The notes below the pieces were generated by a model. That model saw only the letters and a list, made by a program, of their open reading frames with translations. It was not told where the DNA came from and made no database searches. DNA of 64,000 nucleotides from Kineococcus rhizosphaerae. GTDB taxonomy: Bacteria; Actinomycetota; Actinomycetes; Actinomycetales; Kineococcaceae. Location: assembly GCF_003002055.1 (NCBI RefSeq), contig NZ_PVZF01000008.1:186001-250000 (forward strand), read 5' to 3'. Both the position numbers and the translations under genes were made by a program. Positions 7,907-19,416 of the stretch are shown in pieces (the first letter of the stretch is position 1; every line of letters starts with the position of its first letter).

Positions 7907-8515
7907 TCAGGAGCGGCGCGGGTACGCCGTCTCCAGGCCGCGCACGAACAGCTCGAACGCGGCGTCGACGCGGTCGGTGTCGCCGGTGACGAGGCGGTCC
8001 AGCAGCAGCCCGCGCATGGTCGACAGGACGAGGGTGCCGAGCGAGCGGGCCGTGGCGGGGTCGGCGCCCGCGGCGGCGAACCCGGCGGCGATCAGGTCGG
8101 TGCGCTCGCGCACCGACCGGCTCACCGTCGCGGCCAGTCCCTCGTCGTAGAGCGCCTGACCGGTGACGGCCAGGAACAGCCGGACGTGGCGCCGGCCCGG
8201 TTCGGCGGTGGCGTGGCGCCACAGCGCCCGCAGCGGGCCGTCGGGGTCGCCTTCGTGCAGGCCGGGGGCGCTGAAGGCGCGGGTCAGGACGCGCTCGACG
8301 ATCTCGGCGAGCAGGTCCTCGCGGGTGCCGAAGTGGTGCAGCAGGGCGGCGTGGCTCACCCCGACGCCCTCGGCGACGCGGCGCAGCGAGGCCTGGGCCA
8401 GCCCCTCGGCGACGACGTGCTCGGTGGCCGCCTGCAGCAGCTCCTCGCGGCGGTGCCGGTAGCGCAGCCGGCGGCCGTCCTCGCGCGGGGGGACGGCGTC
8501 GGCGGGGGCTGGCAC
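7907..8515 (-). CDS. TetR-family regulator, divergent from the cutinase gene
   Basis: A 202-residue protein with an N-terminal TetR helix-turn-helix (LLQAATEHVVAEGLAQASLR, then VGVSHAALLHHFGTREDLLA) and a helical ligand domain. The start is a GTG; the frame upstream of it has no coding character. It is transcribed away from the secreted polyester hydrolase gene, and a long dyad lies over the hydrolase promoter. A role as local repressor of the hydrolase, and perhaps of itself, is inferred from that layout. The effector is unknown. Confidence 0.85.
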   Translation of the reverse strand: MPAPADAVPPREDGRRLRYRHRREELLQAATEHVVAEGLAQASLRRVAEGVGVSHAALLHHFGTREDLLAEIVERVLTRAFSAPGLHEGDPDGPLRALWRHATAEPGRRHVRLFLAVTGQALYDEGLAATVSRSVRERTDLIAAGFAAAGADPATARSLGTLVLSTMRGLLLDRLVTGDTDRVDAAFELFVRGLETAYPRRS

Positions 8516-8560
8516 GGGGGAAGGGTAGTCGCGGCGGGGTCGCCGGGCGGCGCGCCGGAA

Positions 8561-8593
8561 TTGCTTGACCACGTGGTGAGGCAAAGTTAGCGT
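8561..8593 (+). promoter_or_regulatory. TetR-type operator overlapping the cutinase promoter
   Basis: A 24-bp dyad at 8561-8584 is symmetric at 20 of 24 positions, with core ACCACGTGGT at 8568-8577. It contains the -35 TTGACC (8565-8570), which stands exactly 17 bp before the -10 TAGCGT (8588-8593). A repressor bound here would block the cutinase promoter. A leader of roughly 100 nt follows, ending in the Shine-Dalgarno GAGAGGAA. Confidence 0.75.
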
Positions 8594-8698
8594 GAGCCCG
8601 GCCCGCCCGGCGGAGGTGCTCGGGGTCACGACGTCGCGGCCCCGACCGCTCGTCCGCGCGGGCCCGCACCCCCGTCGGTCCCCGAGAGAGGAACCCCG

Positions 8699-9604
8699 AT
8701 GCCGCGCTCCACCCCCACCAGTGACCGCACCCCGCGCCGCGGGACCCGCCGCCTGCGCGCCTCGCTGGCCGCGACCACGTTCGCCCTGACCCTGCCGCTG
8801 CTCGCCGCCCAGCCCGCGCAGGCCGCCAACCCCTACGAGCGCGGCCCGGCGCCCACGACGGCCAGCGTCCAGGCCACCCGCGGCTCGTTCGCCACGGCGC
8901 AGACCACCGTCTCCGGCTTCTCGGTGCGGGGTTTCGGCGGCGGCACGATCTACTACCCGACCTCCACGACGGCCGGCACGTTCGGCGGGGTCGTCATCGC
9001 CCCCGGCTACACGGCCACCCAGTCCAGCATCGCCTGGCTGGGGCCGCGGCTGGCGTCGCAGGGTTTCGTGGTGTTCACCATCGACACCCTGAGCCGCTAC
9101 GACCAGCCCGCCACCCGCGGCGACGAACTGCTCGCAGCGGCCGACTACCTCACCGGCAGCAGCACCGTCCGCAGCCGGGTCGACGCGCGCCGCGTCGCGG
9201 TGGTGGGCCACTCGATGGGTGGCGGCGGAACCCTGGAGGCCGCCAAGGACCGGCCGTCCCTGCGGGCGGCGATCGGTCTGACCCCGTGGAACCTCGACAA
9301 GACGTGGCCGGAGATCACGACCCCGACGCTCGTCGTCGGCGCGCAGGACGACACCGTCGCGCCGGTGACGTCGCACTCCGAGCCGTTCTACCAGTCGCTG
9401 CCCTCGACGACGGACAAGGCGTACCTGGAACTGCGCGGCGCGAGCCACTTCGCCCCGAACTCGCCGAACACCACCATCGCCTCGTACAGCATCTCCTGGC
9501 TCAAGCGGTTCGTGGACGACGACACCCGGTACAGCCAGTTCCTGTGCCCGGCCCCGTCGGTGAGCACCGCCATCAGCGAGTACCGCAGCAACTGCCCGTA
9601 CTGA
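8699..9604 (+). CDS. Secreted cutinase / polyester (PET) hydrolase homologue
   Basis: A 301-residue preprotein. An arginine-rich n-region and hydrophobic helix end in PAQA, with predicted cleavage after residue 42 and mature start [11 protein letters not shown]. The mature protein follows the actinobacterial cutinase family (Thermobifida TfCut2, leaf-compost cutinase) almost throughout: [80 protein letters not shown]. The triad is Ser172, Asp218 and His250; Tyr104 and Met173 would form the oxyanion hole, Trp197 the aromatic clamp, and Cys283-Cys299 a C-terminal disulfide. Known relatives hydrolyse cutin and PET. Natural substrates here are probably plant polyesters. Confidence 0.93.
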   Translation: MPRSTPTSDRTPRRGTRRLRASLAATTFALTLPLLAAQPAQAANPYERGPAPTTASVQATRGSFATAQTTVSGFSVRGFGGGTIYYPTSTTAGTFGGVVIAPGYTATQSSIAWLGPRLASQGFVVFTIDTLSRYDQPATRGDELLAAADYLTGSSTVRSRVDARRVAVVGHSMGGGGTLEAAKDRPSLRAAIGLTPWNLDKTWPEITTPTLVVGAQDDTVAPVTSHSEPFYQSLPSTTDKAYLELRGASHFAPNSPNTTIASYSISWLKRFVDDDTRYSQFLCPAPSVSTAISEYRSNCPY

Positions 9605-9617
9605 TCCGGCCGGTACG

Positions 9618-9653
9618 ACGACGGCCCGGCGGGAACCCCCGCCGGGCCGTCGT
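9618..9653. terminator. Hairpin terminator after the cutinase gene
   Basis: A perfect 16-bp stem (9618-9633 with 9638-9653) closes a 4-nt loop between the convergent cutinase and argG genes. Confidence 0.85.
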
Positions 9654-9672
9654 CCTGCTGCGTCGAGCAGGG

Positions 9673-13669
<3,997 letters not shown>

Positions 13670-13698
13670 CGGGACTCCCGGCGTGGGACGATGAGTGA

Positions 13699-13753
13699 AG
13701 CGGAGGAGCCTCCGCTGAGACCAGCCTACGCCTGAAACGGAGGAACCTCCACT
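13699..13753. promoter_or_regulatory. Two GGAGG-N2-CCTCC operators between divergent TetR and AKR genes
   Basis: Site 1 (13699-13716) is AGCGGAGG-AG-CCTCCGCT, with perfect 8-bp arms. Site 2 (13736-13753) is AACGGAGG-AA-CCTCCACT, with 6 of 8 arm positions symmetric. Centres lie 37 bp apart. Site 2 abuts the TetR start codon and contains its Shine-Dalgarno, so a bound regulator would cover it. Confidence 0.75.
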
Positions 13754-14332
13754 TTGTCTGCCGCCCGACGCCCCCGCGCCGACGTCGCCCGCAACCGCGC
13801 GCTGCTGCTCGCCGCCGCCCGCGACGCCTTCACCAGCGGCGAGCCCGTCGTCCTCGAAGCGGTCGCCCGCGCCGCCGGCGTCGGCATCGGCACGCTGTAC
13901 CGGCACTTCCCCACGCGCGAGGACCTCGCCGAGGCCGTCTACGCCGCCGAGCTCGACGCCGTCGTCGAGGCCGCCCCCGCGCTCCTGGCCGAACTGCCCC
14001 CCGACCGCGCGCTGCGCGCCTGGCTGCAGCGCTACACCGAGTTCGTCGCCACCAAGCGCGGGATGCTGCAGACCCTGCGGGCCGGCTGGGCCTCGGGGCG
14101 CATCGCCACCCCCGCCACCCGGGAGCGGGTCACGGCGGTGCTCGGGACGTTCCTGAGCGCCGGGGCCGCCGCGGGCACGCTGCGCGGTGACGTCGACCCC
14201 GACGACGTCACCGCGCTCATGCTCGGGGTGTTCGTCCCCTCCGAGACCCGTTCCGCCGAGCAGCAGGACCGGCTGCTCGACCTGGTCCTCGCCGCGGTGG
14301 CCGTGCCCGGCCCCTCCTCGTCCGGGGGCTGA
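13754..14332 (+). CDS. TetR-family regulator
   Basis: A 192-residue TetR protein. The N-terminal helix-turn-helix (LLLAAARDAFTSGEPVVLEA, then GVGIGTLYRHFPTREDLAEA) is followed by a C-terminal helical domain of the type found in actinobacterial SbtR-like repressors. The start is a TTG, set by the GGAGG at 13739-13743. It is divergent from the aldo/keto reductase-antiporter pair and very probably controls it and itself through the two dyads between them. Confidence 0.88.
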   Translation: MSAARRPRADVARNRALLLAAARDAFTSGEPVVLEAVARAAGVGIGTLYRHFPTREDLAEAVYAAELDAVVEAAPALLAELPPDRALRAWLQRYTEFVATKRGMLQTLRAGWASGRIATPATRERVTAVLGTFLSAGAAAGTLRGDVDPDDVTALMLGVFVPSETRSAEQQDRLLDLVLAAVAVPGPSSSGG

Positions 14333-14339
14333 ACGGGGC

Positions 14340-15659
14340 TCAGATCCCCTTGCCCGGGTTGAGGATCCCCAGCGGGTCGAACACCGCCTTGATCCGGTGC
14401 TGCAGGTCCAGGGAGTCCTCGCCGAGCTCGGCCCGCAACCACGTCCGCTTCAGCAACCCCACGCCGTGCTCGCCGGTCAGCGTCCCGCCGAGGCGCAGCG
14501 CGAGGTCGAACACCGCGCACGCGGCCTCCCACGGCGGCCCCTCGGTCACGGTCGCACCGCGCTCGACGACGACGATGGGGTGCAGGTTGCCGTCCCCGGC
14601 GTGCGCGATGGTCGCGATCCGCACCCCCGTGCGCGCCGAGATCGCCTGGATCCCCGCGACGGCCTCGGCCAGCTTCGAGCGCGGGACGGCGACGTCCTCG
14701 ATGAACACGTCCCCCGTCGCCTCCAGCGCGGGCAGCCCGGCGCGGCGGGCGGCCAGCAGCTCCTCGGCCTCCACCGGGTCCGTCGTCGCCCGCCAGGTCG
14801 TCGCGAACGGCGCCACGACCTGCCCGACGGCCTCGATCTCGGCGAGCGCCCCGCGGCCGTCGCACTGCACGACCAGCGCCGCCGCGCCGAGGGAGCGCAA
14901 CGACGAACCCCGCGCCGCGTCGACGGCCTCCAGGGTCACGGCGTCGACGAGCTCGAGGACCGAGGGCTGCAGCCGGGCCGAGGTGATCGCGGCGGCGGCC
15001 GCGGCCGCGGCGACGACGTCGTCGAAGTGCGCGGCGAGCGTGGCGGTCTCCAGGGGTTTCGGGCGCAGCCGCAGCGTCGCCCCTACCACGACGGCCAGCG
15101 TCCCCTCCGAGCCGACGACCAGGCTCGTGAGGTCGTACCCGGCGACGCCCTTGACCGTCTGGCGCCCGGTGGCGACGCGACGGCCGTCGGCGAGCACGAG
15201 GTCGAGCCCGAGGACCGCGTCGCGGGTCACGCCGTACTTCGCGCACCGCAGGCCGCCCGCGTTCGTGGCGATGTTCCCGCCGATCGAGGAGATCGCGGCG
15301 CTGGCGGGGTCGGGGGCGTAGAACAGGCCGTGCTCACCGGCGGCGGCGTCGAGGTCGGCGGTCAGCACACCGGGTTCGACGACCGCGACCTGGTCGTCGG
15401 GCCGGATCTCGACGATCCGGTCCATCCCCGAGACGTCGAGGACGACCTGCCCGGCGTGCGCGCTGGAGCCGGCGGCCAGGCCGGACCCGGCGCCGCGGGT
15501 CACGACGGGCGTGCGGTGCGCGCTGGCCCAGCGCAGGGTCTCGACGACGTCGTCGACGTTCCTGGCCCGCACGACCGCGTCGGGCAGGGTGTCGGGGCGG
15601 TGACCGGAGCGGTCGGTCGCCACGGCCTCGCGGGCGGCGCGGTCCTCCAGCAGCCTCAC
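14340..15659 (-). CDS. FAD-linked oxidase, glycolate/D-lactate dehydrogenase (GlcD) type
   Basis: A 439-residue flavoprotein. An N-terminal PCMH-type FAD domain (VVTRGAGSGLAAGSSAHAGQ, SSIGGNIATNAGG, VVGSEGTLAVV) is followed by the FAD-oxidase C-terminal domain with the metal/substrate motif IAHAGDGNLHP and the terminal GTLTGEHGVGLLKR. The length is normal for stand-alone GlcD/D-2-hydroxyacid dehydrogenases. No GlcE or GlcF partner is adjacent. The GTG start overlaps the stop of the XRE gene upstream, so the two are co-transcribed from the iteron-containing promoter. Confidence 0.9.
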   Translation of the reverse strand: MRLLEDRAAREAVATDRSGHRPDTLPDAVVRARNVDDVVETLRWASAHRTPVVTRGAGSGLAAGSSAHAGQVVLDVSGMDRIVEIRPDDQVAVVEPGVLTADLDAAAGEHGLFYAPDPASAAISSIGGNIATNAGGLRCAKYGVTRDAVLGLDLVLADGRRVATGRQTVKGVAGYDLTSLVVGSEGTLAVVVGATLRLRPKPLETATLAAHFDDVVAAAAAAAAITSARLQPSVLELVDAVTLEAVDAARGSSLRSLGAAALVVQCDGRGALAEIEAVGQVVAPFATTWRATTDPVEAEELLAARRAGLPALEATGDVFIEDVAVPRSKLAEAVAGIQAISARTGVRIATIAHAGDGNLHPIVVVERGATVTEGPPWEAACAVFDLALRLGGTLTGEHGVGLLKRTWLRAELGEDSLDLQHRIKAVFDPLGILNPGKGI

Positions 15660-15937
15660 GCCACTCCCTTCACGGGGTCGTCGGCGGGGACCGCCGGGGG
15701 AGCGCAGCGCGCGACGACCTCGCCGAGCGGCAGGTCGAGGGCCTCGGCGAGCGCGACGACGGTGAAGAACGCCGGGGTGGGGATGCGGCCTGCCTCGATC
15801 TTGCGCAGCGTCTCCGCGGGGACCCCCGACAGGGCGGAGACCTGGGGGATCGTGCGCTCGGCGCGGGCGGTGCGCAGGAGTTCGCCGAGGCGGCGCCCGC
15901 GGGCGCGCACCTCTTCGGGCAGCGGGGGCCGGACCAT
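15656..15937 (-). CDS. XRE-family helix-turn-helix regulator
   Basis: A 93-residue protein made almost entirely of a Cro/CI-type helix-turn-helix (LGELLRTARAERTIPQVSAL, VPAETLRKIEAGRIPTP) plus a short tail. The ATG start follows TAGTAT by 7 nt and has no Shine-Dalgarno, so it is leaderless. It is coupled to the downstream GlcD-type oxidase and divergent from the methionine aminopeptidase. Three 14-bp direct repeats fill the space between, and it probably binds them and regulates itself. Confidence 0.85.
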   Translation of the reverse strand: MVRPPLPEEVRARGRRLGELLRTARAERTIPQVSALSGVPAETLRKIEAGRIPTPAFFTVVALAEALDLPLGEVVARCAPPAVPADDPVKGVA

Positions 15938-15943
15938 GGACGT

Positions 15944-15985
15944 GATACTAATACCGGGATAGAAGTACCGTGATAAGAATACCGG
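15944..15985. promoter_or_regulatory. Three contiguous 14-bp direct repeats (XRE operator array)
   Basis: GATACTAATACCGG, GATAGAAGTACCGT and GATAAGAATACCGG follow one another without spacers (15944, 15958, 15972). The consensus is GATA-N3-TACCG. The array holds the XRE -10 (TAGTAT on the minus strand, 15945-15950) and reaches the Shine-Dalgarno of the methionine aminopeptidase gene. Confidence 0.8.
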
Positions 15986-15994
15986 AGGTGCACG

Positions 15995-16762
15995 GTGGTG
16001 GAACTGAAGACGCCCGGTGAGCTCGACGCCATGCGCGCCGCGGGCCGGGTCGTGGCCCGGGCGCTGGCCGCCGTCCGCGCGCACGCCGCGCCCGGTGTGC
16101 GGCTCGACGAGCTCGACGCCCTCGCCCGCGAGGTGATCTTCGGGGCGGGCGCCACGTCCCCGTTCCTGGACTACCAGCCCCGCTTCGCCGACACGCCCTT
16201 CCCCGGGGTCATCTGCGCCTCGGTCAACGACGCCGTCCTGCACGGCATCCCCGGCCCCTACGCGCTGCGCGACGGCGACCTGCTCAGCGTCGACTGCGGC
16301 GCCGTCCTCGACGGCTGGGCCGGCGACTCGGCCACCACCTTCAGCGTCGGCACCCCCGCCCCCGGCGACGCCGACCTCGTGGCGGCGACCGAGGAGGCGC
16401 TCGCCGCCGGCATCGCCGCCGCCGTCGTCGGGAACAAGGTCGGCGACGTCTCCGCCGCCATCGGCGCCGTCGGCCACGCCCACGGGTGCGGGGTGAACAC
16501 CGAGTTCGGCGGCCACGGTGTCGGGCGGACCATGCACGAGGACCCCTCGGTCCCCAACGACGGGAAACCCGGGCGGGGGCTCACGTTGAAACCCGGCCTC
16601 GTCATCGCCATCGAACCCTGGTTCACCGCCGGCGGGAACCCCGCCTACCGCACCGACCCCGACGGGTGGACCATGCGCAGCGTCGACGGCAGCCGCGGCG
16701 CCCACGAGGAGCACACCGTCGCCGTGACGGCCGACGGGCCGCTGGTGCTCACAGCACCCTGA
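15995..16762 (+). CDS. map: Methionine aminopeptidase, type I
   Basis: A 255-residue enzyme that removes the N-terminal methionine from nascent proteins. The five metal ligands are visible: Asp100 (SVDCGA), Asp111 (GDSATTF), His174 (GGHGVG), Glu207 (AIEPWF) and Glu239 (EEHTV), with active-site His83 and His181. The GTG start has GGAGG 9 nt upstream. It lies outside the ribosomal operon where actinobacteria often carry map, so it is probably a second copy, and its shared promoter with an XRE regulator is unusual. Confidence 0.92.
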   Translation: MVELKTPGELDAMRAAGRVVARALAAVRAHAAPGVRLDELDALAREVIFGAGATSPFLDYQPRFADTPFPGVICASVNDAVLHGIPGPYALRDGDLLSVDCGAVLDGWAGDSATTFSVGTPAPGDADLVAATEEALAAGIAAAVVGNKVGDVSAAIGAVGHAHGCGVNTEFGGHGVGRTMHEDPSVPNDGKPGRGLTLKPGLVIAIEPWFTAGGNPAYRTDPDGWTMRSVDGSRGAHEEHTVAVTADGPLVLTAP

Positions 16763-16781
16763 ACCCCCCGGCGCGGGTCGC

Positions 16782-16787
16782 TACCGT
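16782..16787 (+). promoter_or_regulatory. -10 element of a leaderless promoter
   Basis: TACCGT, then 6 nt, then the GTG of the first GNAT gene. There is no Shine-Dalgarno. Confidence 0.55.
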
Positions 16788-16793
16788 TCCCCG

Positions 16794-17288
16794 GTGACCC
16801 TCCCGTACCCGGCGCGGCTCGCCGACGGCGACCTCGTGCTGCGCCTGAGCACTCCGGACGACGTCGCCACCATCACCGGCTGGCTCGCCGACCCCGCCGT
16901 CCACCGCTGGTGGGGAGGGGAACCCGTGCCCGCCGCGGAGGTGCGCCGGAAGTACTGCGGTGCGCGTGAACCCGCCGTCGCGGTCTACGTCCTGGAGTTC
17001 GCGCAGGACCCCGTGGGACTGGTGCAGGCGTGGCAGGACCCGGACGCCCGGGGGCTGGACGCGTTCCTGGCCGCCGGGCACCAGGGGCGCGGGCTCGGGC
17101 CCCGCGCCGCCCGGCTGCTGGCCGTCGACCTGCTCGCGCGCGGCTGGCGGGGACTGACCGTGGACCCGGCTGTCGACAACCCCCGGGCGCAGGCGGCGTG
17201 GCGGCGGGCGGGTTTCGTCCCCACGGGCGAGCGCGGCCTCGACGACGGGTACGAGACGGTGCTGATGGAGTTCCGCGGCGAGCCGTGA
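16794..17288 (+). CDS. GNAT acetyltransferase, AAC(6')-like
   Basis: A 164-residue GCN5-type acetyltransferase. The N-terminal part (DDVATITGWLADPAVHRWWG) resembles the aminoglycoside 6'-N-acetyltransferase/siderophore-acylase type, and the acetyl-CoA loop is AAGHQGRGLGPRAARLL. The C-terminal NPRAQAAWRRAGFVPTGE block is typical. The GTG start is preceded by TACCGT and 6 nt. The acceptor is unknown; resistance should not be assumed from family resemblance. Confidence 0.8.
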   Translation: MTLPYPARLADGDLVLRLSTPDDVATITGWLADPAVHRWWGGEPVPAAEVRRKYCGAREPAVAVYVLEFAQDPVGLVQAWQDPDARGLDAFLAAGHQGRGLGPRAARLLAVDLLARGWRGLTVDPAVDNPRAQAAWRRAGFVPTGERGLDDGYETVLMEFRGEP

Positions 17289-17298
17289 CCGGGCCCGC

Positions 17299-17304
17299 TA
17301 CCGT
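17299..17304 (+). promoter_or_regulatory. -10 element of a leaderless promoter
   Basis: TACCGT, then 7 nt, then the GTG at 17312 of the second GNAT gene. It favours this start over the GTGA-overlapping GTG at 17285. Confidence 0.5.
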
Positions 17305-17311
17305 CGGCCGC

Positions 17312-17833
17312 GTGCGGGAACTGCTGACGGCGCGGTTGCGGTTGCGGGCGTTCGGCCCGGGCGACGAGGACGCGGTGCACGCCTACGCCGGCGACCCGCA
17401 GGTGTGCACCCACGTGACGTGGGGCCCGAACTCGCGGGCCGAGTCCGAGGAGTTCGTCGCCGAGCAGCTCGCCGCGCGGGACACGGCGGACGAGGACGGG
17501 CGGTGGACGTGGGCGATCACCCGCGACGGCGAGGTCCTCGGCACGGTGGCGCTGTGGGTGTCCAGCGCCGCGAACTCCCGCGGGGAGCTGGGCTACGTGC
17601 TGCGGCGCGACGCCTGGGGTGCGGGCATCACCACCGAGGCCGCCCGCGCGGTGCTGGGGTTCGGGTTCTCCGACGCCGGGCTGGCGCGCGTCGAGGCCAC
17701 CTGCCGGCCGGAGAACACCGGGTCGCGCCGGGTGCTGGAGAAGATCGGGATGCGGTGCGAGGGTCTGCTGCGCTCGCACGTCGTGGTGCGGGGCGAACGC
17801 CGCGACAGCCTGTTGTTCGCCGCGGTCGGCTGA
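17312..17833 (+). CDS. GNAT acetyltransferase, RimJ/RimL-like
   Basis: A 173-residue N-acetyltransferase with the RimJ/RimL layout: LTARLRLRAFGPGDEDAVHA at the start, LGYVLRRDAWGAGITTEAAR as the acetyl-CoA-binding segment, and NTGSRRVLEKIGMRCEG near the end. The start is uncertain. The GTG at 17312 has a TACCGT 7 nt upstream, while the GTG at 17285 overlaps the previous stop. Proteins of this group acetylate ribosomal proteins or small amines; the target here is unknown. Confidence 0.8.
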   Translation: MRELLTARLRLRAFGPGDEDAVHAYAGDPQVCTHVTWGPNSRAESEEFVAEQLAARDTADEDGRWTWAITRDGEVLGTVALWVSSAANSRGELGYVLRRDAWGAGITTEAARAVLGFGFSDAGLARVEATCRPENTGSRRVLEKIGMRCEGLLRSHVVVRGERRDSLLFAAVG

Positions 17834-17842
17834 CGGGCCGGC

Positions 17843-18310
17843 TCAGTCGGTGACGGTTCCGGCGGGCGGGGACATCGGGGGTGTCCGGTTGGCCTGGAGC
17901 TCCCGTGCCCCGGCGGTGACCGGGGTGTAGAGGTTGATGAGGTTGCCCTCCGGGTCGCGGATGAGGACGGAGAGGTTCCCCCAGGGCATCACCGCGGGCG
18001 CCTGCACGACGGAGAAGTCGTCACCGACCTCCGCCCGCAGCGTGTCGAGCAGCGCTGCGGCGTCCGTGACGAGGAACTCGACGATCGCGCTGTCGTTGGC
18101 GCCTGCTCGCGGTGCACGGTCGGTGATGAACGCGACCCGCCCGGGGGACGTGAGCGCGAAGGTGGCCGAGGGTGTCACCAGCTCGACGAAGTCGTCGGTC
18201 AGGTACTGCGCAGTGGTGCCCGTCAGGACCTCGTAGAACCTGACCGAGCGCGGCAGGTCGTCGGTGATCAGGCGGACGGAGGCCAACTGGACGGTGTTCG
18301 AGGTGGTCAT
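17843..18310 (-). CDS. VOC-superfamily (glyoxalase/dioxygenase fold) protein
   Basis: A 155-residue protein with one vicinal-oxygen-chelate unit: SVRLITDDLPRSVRFYEVLTG at the N-terminus, a central DAAALLDTLRAEVG helix, and the closing SVLIRDPEGNLINLYTPV. The C-terminal 25 residues are outside the fold. The ATG follows TAGCGT by 7 nt (leaderless). It is divergent from a WYL regulator gene that carries a frameshift, so its control may be altered in this strain. The substrate is unknown. Confidence 0.8.
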   Translation of the reverse strand: MTTSNTVQLASVRLITDDLPRSVRFYEVLTGTTAQYLTDDFVELVTPSATFALTSPGRVAFITDRAPRAGANDSAIVEFLVTDAAALLDTLRAEVGDDFSVVQAPAVMPWGNLSVLIRDPEGNLINLYTPVTAGARELQANRTPPMSPPAGTVTD

Positions 18311-18317
18311 GGTGGCG

Positions 18318-18323
18318 ACGCTA
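18318..18323 (-). promoter_or_regulatory. -10 element of a leaderless promoter (VOC gene)
   Basis: TAGCGT on the minus strand, then 7 nt, then the ATG of the VOC gene at 18310. Confidence 0.55.
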
Positions 18324-18371
18324 GGAGGCTTTGCGGTCAGAACACGTCCACATGCGGGAGAGACTGTCGGG

Positions 18372-19386
18372 ATGGCGCGACCGACGGCCAACGTGCTGGC
18401 GTTGCTGGAGCTGCTGCAGTCCGGCCGGACGTACGGTTCGGCCGAGCTCGCGCGCCGGTTGGGCGTCGACGGACGCACCGTGCGCCGCTACGTGGATCAC
18501 CTGGCCGACCTCGACGTCCCGGTGGAGTCGACCCGGGGCAGGTACGGCGGCTACCGGCTGTCTCGCTCCTCCCGCCTGCCGCCGTTGATGTTCACCGACG
18601 AGGAGGCCGTGGCCGTGGTGTGGGCCCTGCTGTCCACGGCCCGGTCCAGCACCGGCCCCACGAGCCTGCTCGACGTCGAGACCGCCACGGCGAAGGTGCG
18701 TCGCGTCCTGCCGCCGGCCCTGGCGCAGCGCATCGACGACGTGGTGCGGACGGTGACGTTCACCGCCCGCGCCGACGGGAACGGTGCCGAGGACCCGGCC
18801 CCCCGCAGGCGTCCGCCCTCCTCCGCCGAGGTGCTGCTGGACGTGGCGCACGCCGTCGTGCACCGGCGCGTCGTCACCTTCACGTACGCACCCCGATGCG
18901 GGCGGCCGCGGGCGCGTGACGTCCAGCCGTACGCGGTCGTGGCGCACGGTGAGGCGCTGTACCTCAGCGCCCACGACGTCGGCCACGACGCGGTGCGGAC
19001 CTTCCGCCTCGATCGGATCTCCGACGTGCACGTTCGCCAGGACCTTCGTGCCCCCGCCGGACGTCGACGCCGTCCACGCCGTCCTGGGACCCCTAGCCCC
19101 CGATCCACTGCGGTACGAGGTGTCCGTCCTCGTCCGTGCCACTGTTCCCCACGTGCGGCAGTTCATGCCCGAGACCTTGGTCTCGGTCCAGCCCCTGCCC
19201 GAGCACGGCGGGCAGACCGGTTGGCTGCGCGTGTTCGTGCGCGCCGAGCGCCTCGAGTGGGTCGCGGCCAGGCTCGCCGCGCTCGACCGCCCCTTCGTGG
19301 TGGAGGCACCCGAGGCCTTGCAGCAGGTGGTGGCCGACCTCGGGCGGCGCCTCGTCGACAGGGTGCAGGTGCGCTCGGCCGGCTGA
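18372..19386 (+). pseudogene. WYL-domain (YafY-type) transcriptional regulator, frameshifted
   Basis: The N-terminal HTH_11 domain (LALLELLQSGRTYGSAELAR, VDGRTVRRYVDHL) and the WYL part (VTFTYAP, VQPYAVVAHGEALYLSAHD, VRTFRLDRISDVHVR) read in one frame to about 19037. Family-like sequence then continues in the next frame (TFVPPPDVDAVHAVLGPLAP through RLVDRVQVRSAG) to the stop at 19386. Removing one C of the CC at 19037-19038 restores a normal protein of about 338 residues. As written, the first frame runs on for some 290 arginine-rich codons. Either the regulator is inactivated or this is a sequencing error. Confidence 0.8.
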
Positions 19387-19416
19387 CGTCGCCGACGCCC
19401 GGACCCACCGCCGCGC

